A DNA stretch of 64,000 nucleotides, taken from Trebouxia sp. TZW2008. Taxonomy: Eukaryota > Chlorophyta > Trebouxiophyceae > Trebouxiales > Trebouxiaceae. A program made the position numbers and the translations under genes. This document shows positions 55,662 through 64,000 of this stretch, piece by piece (position 1 is the first letter of the stretch; every line of letters begins with the position of its first letter). The stretch is taken from NCBI GenBank assembly GCA_002118135.1, contig BDIU01000054.1:62001-126000 (forward strand), read 5' to 3'. A model generated the notes under the pieces. The model saw only the letters and a program-made list of their open reading frames with translations. It had not been told where the DNA came from and did no database searches.

Positions 55662-57875
55662 ATGAGTTTCAGCAGTGTGTGCTCCATGCCAGCAGCCGTG
55701 CAAGTCGCGTCTTGCGCACCGCGAGCCGCGCCAACGCAGTGGCACTCCCACGCACCACAGTTGCTGCAGCTCTCGCACTGGCGGCCATCGTCACAAGTGC
55801 AGGCGGGACGACGGTGTCAGTGTCATCACTCTAGGGACGTGAAGTTGCAGGCTTTTGTTACAGAGACCGCTGACCTCGCTGACGCCAACAAGGTATTCCT
55901 GTCTGCCTTGTGCTGTGCCCTTGTCACTTTCAAAGCAGTACGGTTCTGGCATTTGTACAGTGGTCCAGCTTGTTCAGGTCCACTTTGCTCTGAGATCATG
56001 TACGCTTTGTGCAGGCTGCACCGGAGAGGGTTGGGGACGTGATGACCAAGAAGCATGTGTGGACCTGCTCGCCAGACACAAGCATAGACGACGGTGCAGC
56101 ACTAGCAACATCCATCTACGCTTTGTCTGCTCAGCAATCAGGAGTTTGCGCTGCTTTGTCTCAGCTTGCTACATCTCATGTCCGACTCGCATCTACCTAC
56201 ACAGTTCCTGTACAGACATCAGTGCAAGTGACCGGATTTCCTGCAGATGCTACATGTAACGTTGAGGGCTGACAATGTCATTCTGTGGTCATTACCAGCC
56301 TCAGCATTTGCTTGTCTTGCAGCTCTTGAAAGCCTCGTGGAGCATAGAATCACAGGCTTGCCAGTTGTTGATGAAGATGGCAAAGTCGTAGGAGTCGTGT
56401 CAGACTATGACATGCTGACTCTGGACAATGTGAGTGGTCGTATGGAGTCCACTGGGATCTTTCCCACAGCCAGCATGGACTGGGAAGCGTTCCATGAAGT
56501 GCAGAGGCTGATCCTGAAAAACACTGGCAAGCTGTAAGTCCCCACCATGCGTCCACAAACTTGATGCTGCAACATAAGGAATGCACACAATATAAGGAAC
56601 GTACTGAGCCAGTGAACACTGGCAAGCAACAAGTCCCTGCCATGCGTCCACAAATTTGATGCTGCAACATGATAATTGTACACAGTATAGTGTTTGTGCT
56701 AACTCAGTGAACACTGGCAAGCAGCAAGTCCCCATCATGCGTCTGCAAGTTTGATGCTCCAATATAAGGAACGTACTGACCCAGTGAACACTGGCAAGCA
56801 GTAACTCACTGCCATGCATCCATGCACTTGATGCTGCAATGTAAGGTGTTTACGCAGTGTAAGGAATGCACTGACCTGGGAACAAGACGTGCTGAGCATG
56901 CGACTACAGGCTGATTGTTGAACACAGCATGGATGCCATTTAGCACATCTGCCACTTGGCAGCAGTCTTTCTCAATCACCTGTTCTGGTGTGTAATCTTG
57001 CCTTTTGTCATTTTCATTCTAGACGTTTGCTAGCAGGCTCAGCAAGCCCAGCTAGGTACGTGGTTTTTGAGTGCTGTGCATCATGCAGGACTACCGCATA
57101 TGCCAAGGCCTTAATCACGATGTGGGTGTATGCATGGTCGGGCGTCTACAGTCACTTAACATGTCAGTCACTGCAGCTGCTTGGTGTTATACATGTGCGT
57201 GAAGCCCCGTGCTGACTTAGAGCGTGCATGTGGCTTGTTGCTGTACATGTCTGTATTGAGCGCTGCACTCAGGTTGTCAACTATGCCCAATGCTGGTGCA
57301 CCTGTGCCAAACATACACATCAATGACCCTGGATCTGCAGTCACAGGTGCAGGGCAATGTTGACACACAACCTTACAGGGCCGTGCCAATCATGCATGCC
57401 ATGACAAGTCATAACGCAATGAGGACTGACAATGCTATGATGCTGTGCCAATCATAGTCATGTAAGTCCCCATTGCGTTATGACTTATGTTGTCATGCAT
57501 GGGACATTATGCCACAATGTAACACACGCAAGTGTCTGGGTCGTCAGAAAAGAGCACGAAAAGTTGCCCTTTGGTATCAATCAGGGAGAAACCAAGTGAT
57601 GTATGAGGTTTTGCGATAGATTCGACCTGGGCTGCCTAACATGTTTTTGCTGCTCATGTAGGGTTTCAGATGTGATGACCCCCGACCCTCTTGTCGTTAG
57701 GCCAGAAACAAACATCGAGGCAGCCGCCAGGATCCTTCTGCAGAAGAAGGTCAGACGGCTTCCAGTTGTTGATGACACTGGCCGCCTGATTGGAATGTTC
57801 ACTAGAGGAGACGTCATCAAAGCCGCTTTGAGGGCCAGAAAAGCAGCTCTTGAGAAGAACATTCAAAGCAAATGA
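55662..57875 (+). CDS. CBSX: CBS-domain-pair protein of the plastid CBSX type
   Basis: Four exons in phase: 55662-55892, 56015-56093, 56323-56533, 57662-57875 (TGA); 244 aa, matching plant CBSX1/2 (~235-240). Exon 1 encodes a Ser/Arg/Ala-rich N-terminus without acidic residues, as in chloroplast transit peptides. Then come two CBS motifs: VGDVMTKKHVWTCSPDTSID with ITGLPVVDEDGKVVGVVSD, and VSDVMTPDPLVVRPETNIEA with RRLPVVDDTGRLIGMFTRGD. Plant CBSX proteins bind adenine nucleotides and activate plastid thioredoxins; that role here is inferred. The first ATG in frame is 55662. Divergent from MON1, converges on the aminotransferase. Confidence 0.95.
56505..56885 (+). repeat. Echoes of the 3' end of CBSX exon 3
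   Basis: The real exon end (AACACTGGCAAGCT|gtaagt, 56533) and the first ~70 intron bases recur near 56615, 56710 and 56790 as 'gtgaacactggcaagca', each followed by 'agtccc.gcatgcgtcc..acttgatgctgcaa'. Period about 90-105 bp. The copies have lost the exact GT. Confidence 0.92.
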
Positions 57876-58671
57876 ATCTGTGCAAGTGCCGACTGTAGTT
57901 AGCTATGTCGCGTAATGAACTCGTGAAATGCATGATATGGCAGCCTGAGCATTGGTCAAACATCAGCTTTTCCCGGTACAGCAGCAGTTAGTCTGTGAAT
58001 GTTGTGTCAGACGCAACAGCTGGTTTCACACCCTCCTGGTCTTTCAGTTTGTTACTGAATATTCAGGAGAGTCTGACGTCATTGTTGATGAAGATAATTT
58101 GTGGTGCATGTGAGTTGCAGTAACGTATCTTAGTTGCAGGGTGTTGAGATGGCAGTGCACTGACCGCTGTGTGATGCAGACATTTTCTACATCATTACCT
58201 TTTCTGTTCAATGGAACTTTTACATGCTACAGTAGTGTGCATCAGGCCATGCACTGCAGAAATGCATTCATCAGCACCTGCACGGGCACAACTTAGAGTT
58301 CATGCCACACTCAGGCGACGCTCAGCTGACACTCAGCATACTGCCAGCTTGTATTACAAACAATGTCTCCCATTATTGATGATGCTTGGTCGTCACTTGT
58401 TGCCAAGGAGGCAAAATGGCACGACAACAGGGCTTTTAGGCAATTTCAATATGGCACATCAATCATCTGTGTCGAAAGGGTCAATTGGTCAAGAGCAGCT
58501 AGGGCATGCACAAGCAGGGGCCATTTGCAGCCAGAATTTTGGTCAACATGACATTGATATCTGCACTGTATGAGCACACATTCGCAGCAGCTATATTATG
58601 CATTGACTACGTCAAAATTGGCGTGTCTGAGCATCTGTTAATGCCAAGACACCGCGGGAACAGGCAAATGG
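57876..58671. other. Intergenic between converging CBSX and aminotransferase genes
   Basis: Holds both 3' flanks. Short plus-strand ORFs here show no family motif. No repeat seen. Confidence 0.6.
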
Positions 58672-61600
58672 TCAGCAAGCTTCCGGTTGACTGTCAGCTG
58701 CTGTATGAACTGCTGATCTCAACCCCATCTGTTTGTTATCATCAACAACCTGTTGCACAGAGCGACCGTTTCCGCTGCCATTTTCTTCTTCTTTGCTGCT
58801 ACCATTCTTCTTGCTCTGCCTCAGCCCAGCATGCATGTGACTGTTGCCATTGCTGCTTGCAATATGGCCATTGCTGCTTGCTGCTGTGTTACCGTTACTG
58901 CTACCAACAGCATACGCATTGTCACTGCCAGTGTTACTGCCAGCAGCAGACTCCTGCTGGAATCTTTTGATGACTGTGGCGAGTCTCTTGATTCCTTCAA
59001 CCAGATCTGAATCAGTGGCTGAGGCGAAGGATACACGGATGTAGGGACAGGCAAAACTTGGGCGTGGTCCTTCACAATGCGCAATCCTGCCTGCACAAAC
59101 AGCAGCCCCTGTTCATATCAAGGCAAAGCTCAAAACATGTGACACAAATGTGAGCACTGCTGCACTGACTCAGGACAGACAAAGCTGGGTCGTGGGCATT
59201 TGTAGTTACTTACTTGTTTACTTATGATTGCATCTTACATGGAGACCATGGCTGCACCAAGTCAGACAGGCAAAGCTGGGTTGTGGGCCTTGGCAATGTG
59301 CCATCCTGTCTTCACGAACAGCGCTTAGGCAGTTGACAATTCAGTCAATTGAATCTTTCATACAGTCTATCTCCTGCCTGCTCGCACAATGCTTCCGAGT
59401 CACTAATGCAGGCAGGCAGTCAGTGCTCTCACGGACGAGTTTATGATGCAAAACAGCGAGTCAAGTATGCACACAAAGAATGCTGTAGCAAGTCAGAAAG
59501 TCACTGGCTTGGTCAAGCAAGCCTCTGCTGCAGAGAACTGACTCAAGTATGCATATCAATGCTGCAGTGGTCGTGACACGCATAAACGACTTTGATGAAC
59601 CGTGTGTAATCCTGTAAGCTATATTTTATACTATACTGTGACAGTACCTGGCACAACAATGACCTTCTCCTCTTTCAACTCGTCCAAGATCTCATCTGCA
59701 TCCTGAATGCCCTCTGACATGTGTCAAAGGCTGGGGCAACATGTTTGTCAGGCTGCAGAACTACCTGGTGCAACAACAAATTTGACAAATGTGTTGCCCC
59801 AACCACCGACGGATGTAGGAGAGCATGCAGTGCACAAAAAAGGTCTTGGTGCTGTCAGTGACTGGTGAATAGCCTCCCACAGCAGTTCAAGGATTTCTTT
59901 AACCAAAAACAGCTGAGATCTTGGACAAGTTGCAACAGGAGACAGTGTGCAAAATTACCTGGTACAACGACAACCTTCTCTTCTTTCAGCTTATCCAAGA
60001 TCTCATCTGCGTCCTGAATGCCCCCTTGCAGTTTGAGCCAGGCAAACATTCCAGCTTGAGGCTCTTGCCACTCTGCCAACCCTGCCAGATGCTGCTCTGC
60101 AAAACAGCAAAAGAGGACTGTGAGAGTAAGAATTGATACCACATCAGTCTGAGGAAGATGTCATATTTCAAGAAGATGCTGTATGTTAGCTTTAGTTTGC
60201 ACAAGAGACTGGCCTGAGGCTCTTGCCACTCTGCCAACCCCACCAAATGCTGCTCTGCAGCAGATCAAAGCACCTTTTGATGCACACCTTTGCTCATGTG
60301 CCAACTTTGCTCAATGTGATATTGTGTGTGAACGGCCATAGGTACACAATATGAGCAAGAGGAAGAAAGGATTGCACATCACCTCGAAAACGCAGGAGAC
60401 AGAACTGCATCCAGCCAGGTGTGGGCATCCTGCAGAATCATTTTTTCAGGCACCTCATGGCTTCCACTTCAGGAGGAAGCCATGTTGAATAATGAATTGA
60501 GGTACCTGATCTCAGAAGCTATTTGCATGCGGTTCACAGCCTAGCTACTTTTTCTTCACATGCTGCTGAGGGCCTGACAGTCACATGCACTGTAGGCCGC
60601 AGACAGCATCACAGGCAGGCTTGCACCCATGCACAGACAGTAACGTACAGCAGCGCGGACAGACTTGCCTGCAGCCGTGTGCAAGGTATGGGCACGCCGT
60701 GCATAACCTAGCTGCATGTCCTTCACATGCTGCTCAAAACCCTGAGGGCCCCATTGTTGCAGCAGGGATGCTATGACAACCTGGGACAACGCACAGGGGC
60801 CCAAAGTGCTGCCATGCAGGTGGAAAATCAGCTTCTCTAGCAGCGGTGGCGCAGCGGTGGCCCAGCCTAGCCTCAGCCCTGGAGCCAGAACCTGCAGAGA
60901 CCAACATTTCTTGTTTAAACATCATGATGACTGTAGCATGAGGGTATGGTGATAGCAGCAGTACAGATTGCAGCGATTCTGCATTCTTTGCAAAAGCATT
61001 GCGCCAGAACTAGCTAAGATCCAGGTTACTCAAGCCCTAAGGCTCAACAGTGCTGGCACAAATAAGTGACTCGGTGACGTTGACTGCAGACTTGAGCATA
61101 ACTTGCAGAAGCTATCACGTCTGAGCACGCAACAGTCTATGTCTAAAAACCAGTAGCCTGGCCCGAGTTTAGTCAAGGGCCTAGCCTCCTCATTGGTGGC
61201 ATACACACACGACTCTGTGAAGTTGACTGCAGACTTGGGCACACCTTGCAGCTTGCAAGTTTATGATCTACGGTCCACATGAATCCATGAAGCTGACTGC
61301 AAAAGTAGGCATAAGTGCATGAATCTGGGAAGTCAACTGCAGGTTTGAACATACCTTGGAGAAGCTATCAAGTCTGATGACACGGCCATCTGTGTCCAAA
61401 GACAAATAGCTAGGACCCAAATTAGTCAAGCCCCTAGGCTCAACACTGCTTGCAGAGAATTGGAGGTAGAAGTAGGGGTCATCTTCCAGAATGATCACGT
61501 CATGCTTTTGACAGATGGCAAAAATCTTCTGCCGCCGGTGCAGTGGTGTGACAACACCTGCAATGCATCACTCATCACATGAGTCATCACATAAGTAACC

Positions 61601-63739
61601 ACATTGCGACAAATTTCATAGTGTCATCTTTGCGTGAGGTGGCATGACGATGTAGTTGATGTTGTAGTGAAACGCCAAAAGCACAGTAACAAAGCTTGAA
61701 GCAAAACTGCTTGACAAGTTTTCTGACAGCAGAACGAATACACACTTGCAATGCAGATGACAGGTAGCAGCTTGTGCAACATCAACGCTCCTCAAATGAG
61801 GCTTCCAAAATGAGGCTTCCAAAATGACGCTCCCAAAATAAGGCTTCATTCCAGTCAAACTGCATGACGTGATAACAATGATCAACAATCGATGTGTGAC
61901 AAAACGCCTATGGAACGTCTGATTTTGCCAGCATGCCCTTGCCTGTGGGATTTTGGCCAACAGGCACAGTGTACAGCAGCCCTGGGGCTTTTGTCCCTTG
62001 GGCTTTGCGGGCTTCTAGCACTTTGGTTAGTGCCTCTGGGATGATCCCATGATCATCTGTTGCAATGCCTTGCACCTTAAACCCTCTTGGGAGTACAAGG
62101 GACTCAATCATGTGAGGGTAGGTGTATGACTCACACATGATGGTATCACCTTTGTCCATGAGTAATGACATGATCATCTGCAAAAGTAAAGCACAAAGGA
62201 GGCTAGTCATGTGAGGGTAGCTGTGAGATTCAGACATGTTGGTATCACCTTTGCCCACTAGTAATGGCGTGATCATCCGCACAAGCACACATGCAGTCTG
62301 ATGGTGCATGCTTGTAAGCAGTAGGGACCTGTGTGCCATCAGCAACAGAAGGAATCTGGCCAGATATTGGCCAAGACCGACCAACATATGCACAGACTTT
62401 TGATGCCTTAATAACATTGGCAAAAAGCACAAAATGCCAAATGCACCGCTGCTGTAGGGTGCATATTGGCATGCAGCAGCAGCAGCAGCAGCAGCCTAAC
62501 ACTTTGAGACTGCTTTCACTCATGTGGTTCAAGGCAACTCAGTATTATAGTCTTTTCCTGGGGTAAACATTGTGTGTGCATTTCCAACCAGATTGACCCT
62601 TCATCAAATTGTCCTTGTTCAGGATTAGCGCTGCAGCCAGAGTGCAGCGACTGGTCCCTGACAACATTGTGCTGAAATCTCAAATTGGCCTTGTTCAGAG
62701 TCAGCACTGCAGCCAGAATGCAGTGACTGGTTCACAACAACATTGTGCTTACAACAAGAATGGCTTTGTATGAGCTAGTTCCTATGTCAACGCGAGTGTA
62801 TGCCAATTGTGATATTGCTTACAACAAGAACTCCCCCGATGCCCATGTTTCAAGAGATGACTGTACCTCGATTGTGATGTTGCTTCCACTAGTCACTACG
62901 CAGTCGTGCTTTGCAGCAGAAGGTGCACTGTGCATGGTGCAGTGTGTGATTCCTGATCCACTCATACAGTGGGGAATATTCTTGCAGTATCATTTGTCCA
63001 TTTTCAACGTTACTGCTTATTGTTTTGAGGATGTTCAGGCTAGTATTGATCACCTCGATTGTAATGTTGCTTCCACTGGTGACCACACAGTCGTGCTTTG
63101 TAGCGGAAGGGGGATGGTGCATGGCCCATGCGTGGTTCCTAATCCACTCATATAGTGTTGGATAGCCTCGCAATGTCACACTGTACTGCTGAGCTGCAGC
63201 CACCTGCATGCATGTGCAGAGTGTATCTGTGTTTGCACAATGTGAGGTGGGGGGTTGCGCATGGCCCATGTGCGATTTCTGATTCACTCATACAGTGTAG
63301 AATAGCCTCGCAATGTGACACTGTACTGTTGAGCTGCAGCCACCTGCATGCATGTGCAGAGCACCCATGCAGAGTCTTTGCCCAAGTGGCAGTGCGCCTT
63401 GATGCCGCCGTGCAATCCCAAACTTGCATATGTTTGAATACAGCATAACGCAGCGTGCAAAGCATAGATTTCTGAATTCCACACCTGAGCAGGGTCAGTG
63501 ATGTGCATCTTGGTGCCATCACGTAGTGTGAAGCTCATGTCTGTGAAAGGGAATGCATCTGCTGGTGGCAAACCCCCGTGAAGGCCGATGATGCCAGGGA
63601 CTCCAGTGAATGCACTCAACAGGACCCGCAAAGAGGCCAGCTGCCTAGCACGACCCTCCTCACTGAAGTGCTCAGCCCAATCCACAGGCGCAACCTGCTC
63701 GTCAGGCAATGTACCATTGGCGTCATCCGCGCCGGTCAT
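58672..63739 (-). CDS. AADAT: PLP-dependent aminotransferase, AADAT/ARO8-like
   Basis: Seven exons in phase: 63739-63485, 63203-63054, 62177-61943, 61557-61355, 60891-60669, 60096-59959, 59090-58672 (TGA); 540 aa. Fold-type I family (kynurenine / 2-aminoadipate / aromatic aminotransferases); the exact substrate cannot be told. Seen: GIIGLHGGLPPADAFPF, VTSGSNITIE, DKGDTIMCESYTYPHM, LLYTVPVGQNPTG, KHDVIILEDDPYFYLQF, the PLP lysine in RLDSFSK followed by VLAPGLRLGW, AEWQEPQAGMFAWLKL, and the C-terminal CPYIRVSFASATDSDLVEGI. About 95 residues of Ser/Asn/Gly-rich tail follow and are not part of the fold. Introns 3 and 5 start with GC (gcaagg, gcaagt). The start is the first ATG after an in-frame stop; no clear targeting peptide, so probably cytosolic. 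Confidence 0.93.
59160..59310 (-). repeat. Two echoes of the 5' end of aminotransferase exon 7
   Basis: About 59195-59162 and 59310-59262 repeat the sequence coding for GPRPSFACP (cacgacccagctttgtctgtcc, cacaacccagctttgcctgtc) and, in the second, the cgcattgtgaagga-like start. Confidence 0.8.
59645..59795 (-). repeat. Echoes of the 3' end of aminotransferase exon 6
   Basis: About 59725-59650 reads GIQDADEILDELKEEKVIVV then PG, open, with a CCAG|gtactg donor: a nearly perfect copy of the real GIQDADEILDKLKEEKVVVV. About 59795-59760 keeps only FVVAP and its gtagtt donor. Confidence 0.93.
60195..60262 (-). repeat. Echo of the 5' end of aminotransferase exon 6
   Basis: It repeats the ctgcag acceptor and EQHLVGLAEWQEPQA (real: EQHLAGLAEWQEPQA), then diverges before MFAWLKL. 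Confidence 0.93.
60520..60605 (-). repeat. Echo of the 3' part of aminotransferase exon 5
   Basis: It resembles the FEQHVKDMQLG...HTAAG coding end (cttcacatgctgctgagggcc, ccttcacatgctgctcaaaaccc on the plus strand) with frame breaks. Confidence 0.7.
61055..61245 (-). repeat. Echo of the PLP-lysine end of aminotransferase exon 4
   Basis: It reads ARPLTKLGPGYWFLDIDCCV then LRRDSFCK, open and copying EPRGLTNLGPSYLSLDTDGR then VIRLDSFSK. The donor is changed from AAG|gtatgt to AAG|ttatgc, so it cannot be spliced like the real exon. Confidence 0.92.
62200..62285 (-). repeat. Echo of the 5' end of aminotransferase exon 3
   Basis: It repeats the tgcag acceptor region and LLVGKGDTNMSESHSYPHM (real: LLMDKGDTIMCESYTYPHM), then stops. 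Confidence 0.92.
62474..62495. repeat. (CAG)n microsatellite
   Basis: Pure cag triplets in aminotransferase intron 2. Confidence 0.95.
62590..62780. mobile_element. Degenerate fragments related to the 173-bp MITE
   Basis: Two adjacent segments share 'gccagaxtgcagxgactggt' and 'acaacattgtgct(tacaacaag)' with the MITE interior (agaatgcagtgcttggt, ccttacaacaag). Ends not intact. Confidence 0.55.
62865..62985 (-). repeat. Echo of the 3' part of aminotransferase exon 2
   Basis: It repeats LYEWIRNH and VTSGSNITIE with the donor GAG|gtacag, but with a frame break between them. Confidence 0.9.
63278..63352 (-). repeat. Echo of the 5' part of aminotransferase exon 2
   Basis: It repeats the atgcag acceptor and VAAAQQYSVTLRGYSTLYE, then TGA where the real exon has TGG. 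Confidence 0.93.
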
Positions 63740-64000
63740 CAAGCTCAGGCTTGAGCCTGATGGTGGTGACTGTTGCGCCTCAACAGCCGCGAATTCGGAT
63801 GGGCCTCAACGTCAGATGTCTGATAAGCTTCGTGTGAGTCTGCCTTGCTGCGGCGTCAATGCACAACTGGCATAGGAAGTGCTCTCGCGTTGTAACGCCT
63901 GTGTGATATGCTGTGACTGCCAGCGCTTCGAGGAGAAGCTAGTGCCAGCTAGCCTGCTTTGACACAGAAGCTCACTGGCGTACAAGCTTCTGCGGACTCT
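63740..64000. promoter_or_regulatory. Upstream region of the aminotransferase gene
   Basis: 5' leader and probable promoter on the minus strand, CpG-richer than the introns. No other gene start recognised before the window ends. Confidence 0.5.

Noticed and set aside
59041..59096. Alternative frame AGLRIVKDHAQVLPVP at the start of aminotransferase exon 7
   Set aside because: It is out of phase with exon 6 and destroys the conserved CPYIRVSFASA motif; the other frame fits both.
1..64000. Assembly artefact as the cause of the exon copies
   Set aside because: Copies within an array differ by many substitutions, indels and lost splice sites, and arrays occur in every gene. Collapsed or duplicated assembly segments would be nearly identical. 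Long reads would settle it.

Overview
The window is nuclear DNA from a photosynthetic eukaryote, most likely a chlorophyte green alga. Every gene is split by many introns. The set includes an ESV1/LESV-type starch-matrix protein, a chloroplast-type CBSX protein, a caleosin and an ABA3-type molybdenum cofactor sulfurase. I cannot fix the genus from sequence alone. No rRNA, tRNA, CRISPR or organellar gene was seen.

Nine genes are arranged + - + - - + - + -. (1) 1-9907 (+): ADCK2-type ABC1 kinase, 5' end outside the window. (2) 22049-11114 (-): molybdenum cofactor sulfurase, 13 exons. (3) 22689-28430 (+): SRP72. (4) 33418-29456 (-): caleosin. (5) 41610-34327 (-): ESV1/LESV-like starch protein. 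(6) 42272-47653 (+): VTT/DedA membrane protein. (7) 55298-48179 (-): MON1. (8) 55662-57875 (+): plastid CBSX. (9) 63739-58672 (-): AADAT/ARO8-like aminotransferase. For genes 2-4 and 6-9 I traced a continuous reading frame through all exons using GT-AG or GC-AG boundaries, with phases that agree at every junction. The first exons of gene 5 and the 5' end of gene 1 remain uncertain. Three pairs are divergent with 360-660 bp between start codons (MOCOS/SRP72, ESV1/VTT, MON1/CBSX) and probably share promoters. The remaining neighbours are convergent or head-to-tail.

The striking feature is that all nine genes are filled with 'exon echoes'. These are diverged, locally tandem, nearly always direct-orientation copies of pieces of the neighbouring exon. 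They usually keep exactly one of that exon's splice sites and lie in the adjacent intron, or just past the stop codon. The ABC1 kinase holds ten forward copies plus one inverted copy of its KWGQ exon. MOCOS has five extra copies of exon 2 and two of its active-site cysteine exon. MON1, the aminotransferase, ESV1, SRP72, the caleosin, the VTT gene and CBSX show the same pattern. Some echoes have intact frames and donors and could be alternative or mutually exclusive exons; many are frameshifted. This is the best candidate for an undescribed phenomenon here.

Other content: two 173-bp MITEs with CAGTAAACTC-type inverted ends at TA sites, an ~87-bp dispersed repeat shared by two genes, four GC-AG introns, and several microsatellites.
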